Positions 35,395-44,902 of a stretch of 64,000 nt of DNA are shown piece by piece. The translations under genes and the position numbers were made by a program. This DNA is from Thermococcus sp. (GTDB lineage: Archaea > Methanobacteriota_B > Thermococci > Thermococcales > Thermococcaceae). The stretch covers positions 86,998 through 150,997 of the forward strand of contig NZ_JALVUC010000003.1 in assembly GCF_027023865.1 (NCBI RefSeq), written 5' to 3'. The first letter of the stretch is position 1. Every line of letters starts with the position of its first letter. The notes beneath the pieces were generated by a model that saw only the letters and a program-made list of their open reading frames with translations, did not search any database and had not been told where the DNA came from.

Positions 35395-37926
35395 GTGAGG
35401 AATAATAAAACCCTCTGGATTGTGGCAGTTGCAATCTTCCTCCTCGGTTCCACGGTATGGTACGCACTGGCACTGTCCCCCCCGAGCCTCTCAGGAACCG
35501 GAGTCCAGGTTATCAAAACCTCCTCCGGAACGAAAGACGGTGGGGAATACCTAATTGAGTACGGCAAGGGAACCTACGGCGATATCGAGTACGAGGTTTT
35601 GGCATGGATAGTTCGCTATCCGCCGTCCGAGATGAAGGACATGGGCTACCATCTGAGCAGCTGGCAGGTGAATTCACTCATCAGCGCGGAGAGCCACGTT
35701 GGCATGTACATCGAAGATGCACTCATGGTGGGTAAGAGTAATGGCACGGAGTTCTATTTCTTCCAGCAGAACCGTACCCTCACCCTGGAAAACAGCGTCA
35801 GCAAGAACGGTCAGGTTATAAGCTCACAGGTAAGGGAAAGGCTCATCAAGCTGAACCCCGAGTTCGTGTACATCCGCTACGCGGTTTTTAACAACTATGT
35901 GATCGTTGTTGAGGTATTTGGCCACTGGAAGTCGCTGACCGTAAAGAATCCTCAGGATAAGTTCGTCAGGAAAACCTGCCACCAAGACACCTTTAACAGG
36001 ACGGTCTGTGATGAGACGTTTCGGGCGAAGGAATACGAGTCGTATAAATCGTCGATAGGCCCCTCTAAGATAGGAGTGATGGGCAAATCCCTTGGCGGCG
36101 TCATCTCGAGGAACGTTCTCAAAGCGGTCATCAACCACATAAAGTCCTCCCCCTCCAAACCCGAGGTTATCAAGGTCACGGTAATGAACGGGGAGGGGAA
36201 GGGCGTTGATGTGAAGTCCGGCTACCTCGGGAAGGTGCCCTTCACCGAGGAGGACGTGAAGAAGGGCTTGAAGCTTACCCTCCTCTTCAGCACCTTCGAC
36301 GAAAACGCAAACGTCAAATCCTACTCCTTCTCCTACTCAGGCCCAGGTGGACCGGCGAGTGGGGGTGCGGTGGTCTTCAACGACCTGATGGAGTTTTACT
36401 CCTTCATGGCAAACTCCCCTAACAGGACGCTCGCCTACACCTACTCCGGCTGGGTTTCCAACGCGTCAGGAGGCGTCGTTGTTCAGGTTTACATCCCGCC
36501 CGGGAAGCTCAAAGCAGGCCCCTTTCAGGTGGCCGTCAACGTCAACGACGGCGACGGTGGAACGAAGGCTGAGGTGAGCTGGACTTTCGTTCCCAAGGGC
36601 ACCGAAGGGAACTCAACTGGCTATTCAGTTAGGATAACCGCACCCAGGGACGGGGCGACGCTCAAGCAGATCTTCGACGGCTACTTCACTATGTCTCTCT
36701 TAGCTGACGTGAAGGGGAGCGGTGCTAAGAACCTCTATGCCGTGGTTACCCTACCTGACAGCTCTAAAAAGCAAGAGGAGGTCATGGGAGGCACGGTCGC
36801 GGATATTATAGAGATAAGCGACCCGGCGGCGAAGGGCGGAACGGTCAGGGTTGCCCTCTACGGCACGGTGAACGGCTCCAAAAAACTTCTCGCATCGGAC
36901 TCCGCAAGGGTGAGCTTCGTCTCCAAGGAGGTTCCAGGGGACAACATCGACAACGACCTCGATGGCCTCGTCGACTGCGACGACCCTGACATAGCGACCT
37001 GCAACGCCTGTATCCAGCAGAAGAAGCTCGAATGGGCTGAATCGCTGATGAACAGGCACATAGCCTACATCCAGAAGATGATGGAAGTCTCGCCGAACAT
37101 GAGGTCCGTCTACGAGATTTACATCGGCCACCTCCACGAGATTCAGGACAAATACAAGGATGATCCGGACCGGATGGTCAAGGAGATGAACGACTACATG
37201 GAGGCCAAGGTCTACGCCAACCAGAAGATAAACAGCTATCTGAGCATCTTCAAGGACGACCCGGAGAAGAGGCACCGACTGAGGCTTATAGCGGAGAAGT
37301 ACCGCTACGACCCCATAATGCGCGACATCAAGATGAAGGACTTCATCTACAGGAACGCCCAGAGCGTGGCCGAGAGTACCGCGATTACCAACGCGATAAT
37401 AGCAGGGGTCATCGAGCCGCCGCAGTGGCTCGTCGGCGGCCAGTACGGCTCCGGCGGTGCCCTCGACTGGGCGCACTTCATAGCGTCCAACTTCGAGAAG
37501 ATCGGGGATACGGTGAAGTTCAAGGGGAACGCCAAGGTGAAGATGCTCAGAACGCCCGCAACTGTCTACCTGGTTGCCCTCGACGCCAAAGCCCTGATGG
37601 ACCAGGCGAGGGAGCTTCAGGACATGAACCTGCCCGAGAACACGAAAGTTTCCATAATCGTCCTCGACGGGGCGACGAAGATAGGAAAGCTCCTCGACCC
37701 GACGGGCTACTTCGGCAACATGGCGGACGCGACTTTGGGTGCAATTGTGAACCTCAGGAAGAAGATAGAGGAGCGCAACCAGGGCTGGTTCACCTGGAAC
37801 GGTTACGTCCTCCACGAGACAGCTATTCCGGGAATCTACGAGGACTATGAGACCGGCAAGAAGTTCAAACGGGTCGGCGGCGGCTGGCTCAGCATGAACC
37901 TCGTGGAGGTGAAGAGCAATGGGTAA
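35395..37926 (+). CDS. Large membrane-anchored extracellular protein, first gene of an unknown surface operon
   Basis: An 843-residue protein I cannot assign to a family. One N-terminal hydrophobic segment (LWIVAVAIFLLGSTVWYALAL, about 7-27) is an uncleaved anchor or signal. Residues 30-500 are beta-rich, with many Asn-glycosylation sequons and a glycine-rich SGPGGPASGGAVVF patch. GDNIDNDLDGLVDCDDPDI (about 513-531) is an Asp-rich calcium-type motif next to a CNAC. Residues 540-840 are mainly helical. The start is GTG with GGAGG eight bases upstream. The stop overlaps the next gene by eight bases. Confidence 0.75.
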   Translation: MRNNKTLWIVAVAIFLLGSTVWYALALSPPSLSGTGVQVIKTSSGTKDGGEYLIEYGKGTYGDIEYEVLAWIVRYPPSEMKDMGYHLSSWQVNSLISAESHVGMYIEDALMVGKSNGTEFYFFQQNRTLTLENSVSKNGQVISSQVRERLIKLNPEFVYIRYAVFNNYVIVVEVFGHWKSLTVKNPQDKFVRKTCHQDTFNRTVCDETFRAKEYESYKSSIGPSKIGVMGKSLGGVISRNVLKAVINHIKSSPSKPEVIKVTVMNGEGKGVDVKSGYLGKVPFTEEDVKKGLKLTLLFSTFDENANVKSYSFSYSGPGGPASGGAVVFNDLMEFYSFMANSPNRTLAYTYSGWVSNASGGVVVQVYIPPGKLKAGPFQVAVNVNDGDGGTKAEVSWTFVPKGTEGNSTGYSVRITAPRDGATLKQIFDGYFTMSLLADVKGSGAKNLYAVVTLPDSSKKQEEVMGGTVADIIEISDPAAKGGTVRVALYGTVNGSKKLLASDSARVSFVSKEVPGDNIDNDLDGLVDCDDPDIATCNACIQQKKLEWAESLMNRHIAYIQKMMEVSPNMRSVYEIYIGHLHEIQDKYKDDPDRMVKEMNDYMEAKVYANQKINSYLSIFKDDPEKRHRLRLIAEKYRYDPIMRDIKMKDFIYRNAQSVAESTAITNAIIAGVIEPPQWLVGGQYGSGGALDWAHFIASNFEKIGDTVKFKGNAKVKMLRTPATVYLVALDAKALMDQARELQDMNLPENTKVSIIVLDGATKIGKLLDPTGYFGNMADATLGAIVNLRKKIEERNQGWFTWNGYVLHETAIPGIYEDYETGKKFKRVGGGWLSMNLVEVKSNG

Positions 37927-39148
37927 ACTCGCCGCCGTCATCGTAATCCTCCTGCTCCTCGTTGGCTTCTACGTCTACTACACGAATCCCCACGTAATAG
38001 ACGACCTAACCAAGCGACAGGACACCTTCAAAGGCGGCCATTTAGGTTCGGGAGACTCTGGAGGCGGAACCGGGGGGAGTAACGGGGCTGCCGGGGGGAG
38101 TGGGGGATTTAGTGGAACCGGCTGGGTCGAGAACAACACCACCGGCTCCCCGGAGGTTTACATAGGAGACAACTTCGCGGCCGTGCCGGTCAACTCGAGT
38201 TACATCCTCTTTGCAGACAGGAACAAGGATGGGAAGGTCGATGCGGTGTACATGGACACCACCGGCGACGGGAACTATGATACCGCCTACCTCGACGAGG
38301 ACTACAACGGAAAGACCGACACGTGGAAGACGACATTCAACGGCGTCTCCTCCTACTCGTGGGACGTTACCGGCGATGGAATTCCCGACGTCTACGATAC
38401 AAACGGTGACGGGAAGGTCGACGCCTGGGACCTGAACTCCGACGGCGTCATAGACGAGAGGGACGTTGACTACGACGGGAACCCGGATCTTCACGACTAC
38501 AACTTCGACGGGGTCTTCGACGAGTTTCAGTCCAACGTGACCTTCGCCCCGCCAGAGAACGGGGGCACCTCCGGAACTGGCTTTACCTGCCCCGACAACA
38601 AGGAAGACGCCTACAGGCTCTACGTGCAGGCCTACAACAACCTTACACAGCTCATGGCGAAGAACCAGTCGAGTGAGGAAGCCAAGAGGGCCTACGAGGT
38701 CTATCTAAAAGCAAGGGAGTGCTACGGGTCCTTCTCCTCCTCAACGACATCATCCCCCGGTCAGGTAACCGGGACGCTCGGCCCGGTGCAGGGGGTAACC
38801 CTCGACACTGATGGATCCGCGGCAGTAAAGTTCTCGACAGGTGAGGTCGTGGAGAGCTTCGGCGGTAAGGACGTTGACCTCTTCGCTGAACCGTGGTGCG
38901 TTGATTACCCGGCAGTCCTCGGCCACTATGTTGACCTCGGTGAGATAAGCTTGGAGGAAGTTACCATTGGAGACATCCCCTCCACCGGCTATCCAAGCGA
39001 CGAGGTTGGCGGTGAGATAAGGGCCGGCCACGTTTACGTCAACAGGAACTCGGACGGAACCTACACGATCTTCGCCCTCGTGAGCCACGAGAGGACATCT
39101 GAATGCTCCCACAGGATAACGATAGCCTACAGGAACGTGGAGGGGTGA
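37919..39148 (+). CDS. Membrane-anchored protein with EF-hand/dockerin-like Asp-rich repeats
   Basis: A 409-residue protein: transmembrane anchor (about 4-22), Gly/Ser-rich linker (about 40-65), then a run of calcium-type loops at about 100-205 (DRNKDGKVDAVYMDTTGDGN, DTNGDGKVDAWDLNSDGVID), followed by a helical segment and a C-terminal beta domain with two cysteines. The loops resemble dockerin/thrombospondin-3 type repeats and should bind calcium outside the cell. GGAGGTGA precedes the ATG inside the previous gene, and the stop overlaps the GTG of the next. Function unknown. Confidence 0.78.
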   Translation: MGKLAAVIVILLLLVGFYVYYTNPHVIDDLTKRQDTFKGGHLGSGDSGGGTGGSNGAAGGSGGFSGTGWVENNTTGSPEVYIGDNFAAVPVNSSYILFADRNKDGKVDAVYMDTTGDGNYDTAYLDEDYNGKTDTWKTTFNGVSSYSWDVTGDGIPDVYDTNGDGKVDAWDLNSDGVIDERDVDYDGNPDLHDYNFDGVFDEFQSNVTFAPPENGGTSGTGFTCPDNKEDAYRLYVQAYNNLTQLMAKNQSSEEAKRAYEVYLKARECYGSFSSSTTSSPGQVTGTLGPVQGVTLDTDGSAAVKFSTGEVVESFGGKDVDLFAEPWCVDYPAVLGHYVDLGEISLEEVTIGDIPSTGYPSDEVGGEIRAGHVYVNRNSDGTYTIFALVSHERTSECSHRITIAYRNVEG

Positions 39149-39273
39149 AAACGCCGCTCACGGGCTTCCACGTCCTCGGCCCCATTCTCGGGCTTTTTCT
39201 ATTTTTGTTAGTTGCGATTTTCCTTCTCTGGGCGACGTGGAAGGTGGTAAGGTGGATAACTTCAAGGGGGTGA
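39145..39273 (+). CDS. Small single-pass membrane protein (42 aa)
   Basis: The GTG at 39145 overlaps the previous stop, and the frame ends at 39271-39273. The peptide has one strong hydrophobic helix (GPILGLFLFLLVAIFLLWA) followed by a basic tail (WKVVRWITSRG). GGAGG lies immediately upstream, with short spacing. Its position in a gap-free operon supports it as a real gene, perhaps a small subunit of the membrane assembly. Confidence 0.6.
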   Translation: MKTPLTGFHVLGPILGLFLFLLVAIFLLWATWKVVRWITSRG

Positions 39274-39277
39274 TGAT

Positions 39278-39661
39278 ATGGGACTGATCAAAAAGCTTAT
39301 CGTTGGCTTCTTCCTTTTCATCGTCATAGGCGTCGTGGCGGTCTTCGGGATACAGTACTATTACCTCAGTACCTACGACAGGGTTCCCGTCGAGGTCAAA
39401 ACGGAAACCGTCTCCGGTGATGTCTTCTATCTCTCGCACGTCCTTGAGCCCGGGAAGTACTACATTAAGACGAGCAGCGAGGGAACCGTTGAGAAGATAA
39501 CAATCCTGGACCAGAACGGTAACGTTTTAACGGAATCAAAAACGGGCAGCATGATCTACGGTTCCAGCAGGCCATTCCAGGTCAGGATTGACTACAAGAG
39601 TCCCGTGAACGTGGACTCCTATAAAGTCAGCGTCGGAATCTACCGGCTCGTGAAGAAGTGA
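39278..39661 (+). CDS. Membrane-anchored small beta-domain protein
   Basis: A 127-residue protein with an N-terminal membrane helix (LIVGFFLFIVIGVVAVFGI) and an extracellular beta domain (YDRVPVEVKTETVSGDVFYL, DYKSPVNVDSYKVSVGIY). I do not recognise it. It is the last gene of the operon starting at 35395 and has a strong GGGGGTGATGAT ribosome site. The domain size and beta pattern resemble small carbohydrate- or ligand-binding modules, but this is not a claim of homology. Confidence 0.72.
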   Translation: MGLIKKLIVGFFLFIVIGVVAVFGIQYYYLSTYDRVPVEVKTETVSGDVFYLSHVLEPGKYYIKTSSEGTVEKITILDQNGNVLTESKTGSMIYGSSRPFQVRIDYKSPVNVDSYKVSVGIYRLVKK

Positions 39662-39677
39662 TGCCCTTGGGCGTCAC

Positions 39678-39905
39678 TCATCTGCTTCTTTTTGCTTTTT
39701 CCCAGTTTCTGGCCCATATATCTCTCACTATGCGCTCCATCTCCCCTCCTCTTTCTCCCTCCCGATGGCAAGCACTATAAACGTGGCGACGAGTATGGTC
39801 CCCTTGTTGAGGTTTATATAGTATGAACGCCTAGTGAAAGTTAGGAGGACGATTCTTTCGCCCTTTCTAAGTCTGGAGATGGTATGAATGGAGAGGGTTA
39901 TTTAT
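39678..39905 (-). pseudogene. Possible remnant of a small membrane-protein gene
   Basis: The minus strand is open without an ATG/GTG start and reads LRKGERIVLLTFTRRSYY, KGTILVATFIVLAIGREKEE, stopping at 39728. A one-base shift at the GGGG run near 39752 continues as MERIVRDIWARNWEKAK to 39678. The pattern looks like a decayed membrane-protein tail, but evidence is weak, and the plus-strand TATA of the next gene (TTTATATAG near 39816) lies inside it. Confidence 0.25.
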
Positions 39906-40337
39906 GTGGTGCCCAACGTTTCTTACAAGAAGGGCTTTTTGAGTTCGGCCGCGGTAAACCTCGTGATAACAGACGAGAGGGTCATAGCGGCCCACATCAC
40001 AAAGGAAACAATCGCAAAGGGCAAGGAGAAGTCCAGAGGCCTCGGGGGATACCTCGCCGGCGTTACCTCCGGCTACAGCGAGAGGTATTATGAGATGGAG
40101 CCCGAAGAGATACTGAGGGAGTCCGGCGAAAATTTTGAGGTGCACATGGGCGAGATCAGCGAGGTCAAGCTCAAAACGGGGGACAATGAGAGCGGGAAGA
40201 TGGACGAGCTGGAAATCAAAGGGAGGAAGGGCCTCAAGTTCCGAGCCAATCCCGGCACTATGGATGTGAAGAAGATCAAGGAGACATTCAAAGCGGCCGG
40301 CGTAAAGGTGAAGGGTGGCGGTTTCTTCAACATCTGA
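39888..40337 (+). CDS. Conserved hypothetical cytoplasmic protein (PH-like)
   Basis: A 149-residue protein without membrane segments. The pattern LVITDERVIAAHITKET, then MGEISEVKLKTGD and ELEIKGRKGLKFRANPGTMD, resembles small PH-like domains in which VVTDRRV and a strand-turn-strand core recur, similar in outline to the protein at 33724-34305. GGAGATGG precedes the ATG. TATA GGTTTATATAG is near 39814-39824. Function unknown. Confidence 0.65.
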   Translation: MERVIYVVPNVSYKKGFLSSAAVNLVITDERVIAAHITKETIAKGKEKSRGLGGYLAGVTSGYSERYYEMEPEEILRESGENFEVHMGEISEVKLKTGDNESGKMDELEIKGRKGLKFRANPGTMDVKKIKETFKAAGVKVKGGGFFNI

Positions 40338-40400
40338 GCGGAAACGTTATATCCTACCCCTCCCTTCCCCCATCGTATCACAGTTCCACGGGTGATTCTC

Positions 40401-41750
40401 ATGGGGAAGTACTTTGGAACCAGCGGCATCAGAGAGGTCGTTAATGAAAGACTGACGCCGGAACTGGCTTTGCGTGTCGGAAAGGCCCTCGGCACGTACC
40501 TCGGTGGCGGAACCGTCATCGTTGGGAAGGACACACGGACGAGCGGCGAGATGCTGAAGAACGCCATCATAAGCGGTCTTCTCTCGACGGGCGTTGATGT
40601 CATAGACATTGGTCTGGCTCCAACCCCCTTAACGGGCTTCGCGATAAGGCTCTACGGTGCCGATGCGGGGGTAACCATCACAGCCTCCCACAACCCGCCT
40701 GAATACAACGGGATAAAGGTTTGGCAGCCGAACGGGATGGCATACACCCTGGAGATGGAGGCTGATCTCGAGGCGATAATCGACTCCGGGAACTTTAGAA
40801 AGGCCCCCTGGAATGAGATTGGAGCCGTTAGAAAAGCCGACCCAAGGGGGGATTACATCAAAAGGGCCCTTAAGATGGTCGAGATTGAAAGCTCCTACAC
40901 GGTAGTTCTCGATGCCGGCAACGGTGCAGGCTCGATTCTGAGCCCCTACCTCCAGCGCGAGCTTGGAAACACCGTCATATCGCTCAACTCCCACCCAAAC
41001 GGGTTCTTTGTGAGGGAGCTTGAGCCGAACGCCAAAAGCCTCTCGGCCCTAACGAGGACCGTTAAAGCGATGAAAGCGGACGTTGGTATCGCCCACGACG
41101 GTGATGCGGACAGGATCGGTGTCGTTGATGATGAGGGCAACTTCGTGGAGTACGAGACCATGCTTTCGCTCATAGCAGGTTACACACTTCGGAAGTTTGG
41201 GAGAGGGAAGGTAATAACCACGGTAGATGCCGGCTTTGCCCTCGATGATTACCTCAGGCCGCTCGGCGGAGAGGTTATAAGAACGCGCGTTGGAGACGTT
41301 GCCGTTGCGGATGAACTGGCCAGGAACGGCGGAGTTTTCGGCGGCGAGCCTTCTGGAACGTGGATAATCCCCCAATGGAACCTTACACCGGACGGAATCT
41401 TCGCCGGTGCTCTGGTTCTCGAAATGATAGATAGGCTCGGGCCGCTCAGTGAGCTTGCCAGAGAAGTCCCACGCTACGTAACCCTTCGCGCCAAAATCCC
41501 CTGCCCCAACGAGAAGAAAGCCAAGGCTATGGGGGTAATAGCTGAGGAAGCTCTGAATGCCTTCGACTACAAGAGGCTAATAGACATCGACGGTGTCAGG
41601 ATAGAAAACGACGACTGGTGGATTCTCTTCAGGCCAAGCGGAACCGAGCCGATAATGAGGATAACCCTCGAGGCGCACACGGAGGAGAAGGCGAGGAAGC
41701 TGATGGAGAATGCTGAGAGGCTGGTAAGGGGGGCGATAGAGAGGGCTTAG
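40401..41750 (+). CDS. glmM: Phosphoglucosamine/phosphomannomutase family protein
   Basis: Alpha-D-phosphohexomutase of 449 residues interconverting hexose 1- and 6-phosphates. [10 protein letters not shown] at the N-terminus, the phosphoserine loop [15 protein letters not shown] (about 90-105), the metal loop [10 protein letters not shown] (about 233-242), the sugar-binding GEPSGTW (about 320) and the phosphate-binding [13 protein letters not shown] (about 407-419) are all present. Archaeal members may act on glucosamine, mannose or glucose phosphates, so the symbol is tentative. The ATG at 40401 follows GGGTGAT. Confidence 0.88.
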   Translation: MGKYFGTSGIREVVNERLTPELALRVGKALGTYLGGGTVIVGKDTRTSGEMLKNAIISGLLSTGVDVIDIGLAPTPLTGFAIRLYGADAGVTITASHNPPEYNGIKVWQPNGMAYTLEMEADLEAIIDSGNFRKAPWNEIGAVRKADPRGDYIKRALKMVEIESSYTVVLDAGNGAGSILSPYLQRELGNTVISLNSHPNGFFVRELEPNAKSLSALTRTVKAMKADVGIAHDGDADRIGVVDDEGNFVEYETMLSLIAGYTLRKFGRGKVITTVDAGFALDDYLRPLGGEVIRTRVGDVAVADELARNGGVFGGEPSGTWIIPQWNLTPDGIFAGALVLEMIDRLGPLSELAREVPRYVTLRAKIPCPNEKKAKAMGVIAEEALNAFDYKRLIDIDGVRIENDDWWILFRPSGTEPIMRITLEAHTEEKARKLMENAERLVRGAIERA

Positions 41751-42322
41751 TCATCAAGGGCTTCTCTTACCCTCTCAACGCTCTCCTCCACGTCATCTTT
41801 GTCAAATTCCAGATAAAGGGCCTCTGGAAACCTCGTCATGAGTATCTCGAAGAGTATCCCAGGCATCTTCACTAACCTGAACCCCTGTTCTTCAACGAGT
41901 TCCTTCGAGCGCTTGATCCTCTCCCCCCTGCTCATGTAGAAAAACTCCTGCATTGCCCGGTATGGGTAACCTCCGGGGTCGCTTGAGCTCGTGTGGAAGA
42001 CGCCGCAGGTTGGGGAGTCTTTGACGCCGAGGAAGACAACTTTCTCCGGCTTCTCCTCTGTGAGGACTCTTCCAATGAAGTCCGCTATCACCTTCGCCCT
42101 CTCGTGCATGCCGAGCCTCTCGTAGACTTCCCTGCTCGCTGGTGCCCTAGGCCAGCCGATTAGAGCGTATTCTGGGCATGGATATGCTAGAACCTGCCAG
42201 TCATCGCCGAGCTTCCCAATTACCTTGCGGAGCCTCTTTGCAGTTTCGTACTCCTTCCCCTTCGGCCCGCGGTAGACGTAGAACGGGCTGAGCAGACAGG
42301 GAGCGATGACGAGGAGGTTCAT
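41747..42322 (-). CDS. TudS/DUF523-related protein
   Basis: A 191-residue protein with three conserved cysteine sites: APCLLSPF (Cys9), [11 protein letters not shown] (about Cys49) and [10 protein letters not shown] (about Cys106). This spacing resembles the [4Fe-4S] cluster ligands of 2-thiouracil desulfidase TudS and the DUF523 family, so a desulfidase or sulfur-transfer role is plausible. The stop overlaps the convergent glmM stop. The start is four bases from the kinase stop (ATGA-type coupling), making a three-gene operon with 42319-43688. Confidence 0.7.
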   Translation of the reverse strand: MNLLVIAPCLLSPFYVYRGPKGKEYETAKRLRKVIGKLGDDWQVLAYPCPEYALIGWPRAPASREVYERLGMHERAKVIADFIGRVLTEEKPEKVVFLGVKDSPTCGVFHTSSSDPGGYPYRAMQEFFYMSRGERIKRSKELVEEQGFRLVKMPGILFEILMTRFPEALYLEFDKDDVEESVERVREALDD

Positions 42323-42891
42323 CCAACCACCTCGGTGATTATCCCTTCTACCTTCTTCTTCAGTTCCTCAAGGGTCCCCTCGTTCATTATCACGTAATCT
42401 GCCATGCCCTTAAGCTCACTTGTGCGGTATAACCTTTCCTCGGCGTCGTCCATCGTCTTGAAGTCATTAAAGCTCTTAATTGTTCTGTCCTTGCTCGCCT
42501 TTCTCTTCACAAGCCTCCTGAACCTCGTCTCCGGGCTTGCCTCTACGTAGATGACCCTGCCGCCGAGCCTCTTCACGGTGTTGATTTCGCCCTCGGAGCG
42601 GACGCCGTCTATTACGATGTTTCTACAGTCCCTTTTCTTGTCCACAGCCAGCCTGATGAGTACATCCTCTCCATACCGATCCTTCAGGTACTTCCCAAAC
42701 TCTATAAGCCTGTCGCGCGTTGGCTCGACCTTCTCCGGAAGCTCAGGAATCCAAGAATAACTGGAAACGTTGTGGGTAAGCAGGTCTATCAGCGGATCGC
42801 TACATGAAACCCTGCAAAAGCCTTTCTCCTCAAAGAACCTTGCAATAGTGGTTTTTCCAGCGGCTATTTTTCCGACCACTCCGATTATCAT
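42319..42891 (-). CDS. P-loop nucleotide kinase, UPF0200/dephospho-CoA-kinase-like
   Basis: A 190-residue P-loop kinase. Walker A is GVVGKIAAGKTTIARFF at the N-terminus, followed by an adenylate-kinase-like fold with IVIDGVRSEGEINTVKRLGG (about 94-113), the acceptor region of the archaeal UPF0200/COG0237 group. Substrate candidates are nucleoside monophosphates or dephospho-CoA. The start at 42891 overlaps the upstream stop (ATGA); a longer start at 42909 is possible but less well placed. Confidence 0.78.
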   Translation of the reverse strand: MIIGVVGKIAAGKTTIARFFEEKGFCRVSCSDPLIDLLTHNVSSYSWIPELPEKVEPTRDRLIEFGKYLKDRYGEDVLIRLAVDKKRDCRNIVIDGVRSEGEINTVKRLGGRVIYVEASPETRFRRLVKRKASKDRTIKSFNDFKTMDDAEERLYRTSELKGMADYVIMNEGTLEELKKKVEGIITEVVG

Positions 42892-43688
42892 CTTCTCCAC
42901 ATCCTCCATATCAGGTTCGCCCCATCTGTTGACTCCATCAGACCCGCGTAGGTTAGGTTTGCCACGAACTCCACTAAGGCTTTTCTGTCGTAAACCACGG
43001 GCCTTTCAAAACCGAATAGGTACTTCAGCTCGAAGAAGCTGATGTGCAGGAAGCGGAAGGGGTTCATAAGGGCAATCTCGTCTCTCCGTTTCAGACCGAA
43101 AGGAAAGTCCGCGAGGACAAGCTTTGCACCACTCTCCTTGGCGAGCCTTACGAGCTTCTCCTCATTTGGGAAGAAAATCTCCCTGGAGATCCCCTCCACG
43201 GGCTCGTACTCCCGCTTGGGAAAGGTATACTTTATCCCAACGGCATTGTATGGCAGTCCCAACCTTTCAGCGAAGCCGAGCAGGGCTTTGGCGTTGAAAC
43301 CCATGAAGACGAGCGTTTTGACATCCCCCCTTATCCCGGGCCACTTCCGGGGAGGAAATTTCTTTTCGGCCTCAATTATTGGGAATAGGAACTCAAGTTC
43401 CGTGTCCTTGACGAGCTTCTCAGCTTCCTCCAACTTCCTCCTCTTTATTTCAAGGTCAAGGTTGGAGTAAACGGTGAGCTGCTCAACTCCCAGTCTCTCA
43501 CGGAGCTTCCCAATGACGAAGCTGTTGCCTATGACGACGCTCTTGTCGGTCCTATCATGGGCTATGATGAATAACTTGCCCCCCTCCGGGTCGTAGCGAA
43601 CCTCGTCTATCCTGAACGGGCTGTCCGGAAAGCTGTTCTCACCTCTTACCCTCCTGACCAGCTTGGAAATCTCCTCAACGGTGAACAT
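42888..43688 (-). CDS. Conserved hypothetical protein
   Basis: A 266-residue soluble protein starting MFTVEEISKLVRRVRGENSF. I do not recognise the family. Features include a possible Rossmann-like core (KTLVFMGFNAKALLGFAERL, AKLVLADFPFGLKRRDEIAL), no cysteines of note, and a Trp-rich tail. The start at 43688 is chosen because TATA GTCTTAAAAG (about 43713-43722) lies about 25 bases upstream, giving a nearly leaderless mRNA. First gene of the operon with the P-loop kinase and the TudS-like protein. Confidence 0.65.
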   Translation of the reverse strand: MFTVEEISKLVRRVRGENSFPDSPFRIDEVRYDPEGGKLFIIAHDRTDKSVVIGNSFVIGKLRERLGVEQLTVYSNLDLEIKRRKLEEAEKLVKDTELEFLFPIIEAEKKFPPRKWPGIRGDVKTLVFMGFNAKALLGFAERLGLPYNAVGIKYTFPKREYEPVEGISREIFFPNEEKLVRLAKESGAKLVLADFPFGLKRRDEIALMNPFRFLHISFFELKYLFGFERPVVYDRKALVEFVANLTYAGLMESTDGANLIWRMWRR

Positions 43689-43795
43689 GGCAACCACAAT
43701 TCGCGGGTGGGCTTTTAAGACTCTTGCCCCTATTTTGTTCCATAAAACGAACAAAATTTTTTAAATATTGGAACGAATCCCCGCCGGTGGTGCCG

Positions 43796-44389
43796 ATGGG
43801 AAGAATGAATTCACGCGAGATAGCGGTCATTGGAATCATGCTCGGCCTCTCTTTGATGTTTGAGGTTCTACCGCTGGACATGCCAACCGTCTGGGGTATG
43901 AAAATCGACCTCGTTGCCGTGCCGATAATCATGGCCTACCTCCTGACGGGCTTCGAGGGTGGTCTAACCGCGGTGCTACTCCTCTTCGTGGGCTTGAGCA
44001 TAATCTCCTCTGCCAGCTGGCTTGGTGCCATGATGAAAGCCACTGCAACGTTTGCCGTTCTCCTTGGCCTTGAAATCTCAAGGAGACTCACCAACTTCAG
44101 CTTCGAGAGGGCCGACAGGAGTGCCCTGATCAAGTTCTCCCTCCTCGCGTACTTCATAGGGATCGCCATCAGGATTCCGCTCATGGTGGCCCTCAACTAC
44201 TACGTCGCTTTGGAGATATGGCTTGGACTGCCAAGGGAGCAGGTTGTCCAGGCGGTTGAGCACTGGACGGGGGTTCCCTTCTGGGTAGCGATAGGCCTGC
44301 CGAACGCTATTCAGAGCGTTATAGATGTCTTCGTGGGGCTGCTCGCCACGATTCCGGTACTGAAGCGCGTTCCATATCTCCTTGGATGA
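43796..44389 (+). CDS. ECF-type transporter substrate-binding (S) component
   Basis: A 197-residue membrane protein with six hydrophobic helices. The N-terminal REIAVIGIMLGLSLMFEVLP and following short helices match ECF S components, which capture vitamins or metals and dock on a shared ECF ATPase/T module. The ligand cannot be read from sequence. No energising module is adjacent, consistent with group II ECF systems. The ATG follows GGTGGTGCC; TATA TTTTTTAAATATTG is near 43756-43768. Confidence 0.78.
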   Translation: MGRMNSREIAVIGIMLGLSLMFEVLPLDMPTVWGMKIDLVAVPIIMAYLLTGFEGGLTAVLLLFVGLSIISSASWLGAMMKATATFAVLLGLEISRRLTNFSFERADRSALIKFSLLAYFIGIAIRIPLMVALNYYVALEIWLGLPREQVVQAVEHWTGVPFWVAIGLPNAIQSVIDVFVGLLATIPVLKRVPYLLG

Positions 44390-44446
44390 GGTTCTTGTTC
44401 TCCTTCTCATTCACCCCTTTTTCTCTTCAGAAAAAAAGAAAAGCCA

Positions 44447-44902
44447 TCAAAGGTTGCCCAGTATTTCATCCCCCTCAATAGTCCTCTCACAGTAGCGGCA
44501 GCGAAGTTTGAGTGGTTCTCTACTCTCAATCCTAAACTTCGGGGCAACATATTCATGGTTGCTGATGCAGTTCGGATTTGGGCACCTTAGGATTCCGACT
44601 ATCTCGTCTGGAATCTCCACGTTGAACTTTCCTGATATCTTATAGTCCTTCACGATGTTCACGGTTGCCATCGGTGCTATCAGTGCTATCTTGTTGACCT
44701 CCTCCTCGTTCAAATAGCGCCCCTCTATCTTCACGATATCCTTCCTTCCGAGTTTTTTGCTGGGAACGTTTGAGGCTATGAGAAGGGTTCCATCGTTGGG
44801 CTTGGTCAGACCAAGTATTTCAACAACTTTCAGCCACCTTCCTGCCGGGATGTGGTCTATGACCGTCCCCTCGGGGATTACTTCTATCTTAAGCTCGGGC
44901 AT
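44447..44902 (-). CDS. pyrI: Aspartate carbamoyltransferase regulatory chain
   Basis: Regulatory subunit of ATCase (151 residues), which binds nucleotides at its N-terminal domain (EGTVIDHIPAGRWLKVVEIL) and zinc at the C-terminal domain via four cysteines (CPNPNCISNHE.. and LRCRYCERTI). It controls carbamoyl-phosphate use in pyrimidine synthesis. The ATG at 44902 follows GGGGGTGCTCTAA, the same sequence that ends pyrB, showing that pyrB and pyrI were once directly coupled before the 135-bp insertion. Confidence 0.95.
   Translation of the reverse strand: MPELKIEVIPEGTVIDHIPAGRWLKVVEILGLTKPNDGTLLIASNVPSKKLGRKDIVKIEGRYLNEEEVNKIALIAPMATVNIVKDYKISGKFNVEIPDEIVGILRCPNPNCISNHEYVAPKFRIESREPLKLRCRYCERTIEGDEILGNL

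Noticed and set aside
36751..37941. 396-codon minus-strand ORF
   Set aside because: Antisense to the 843-residue surface protein, which has a ribosome site, signal segment and operon linkage.
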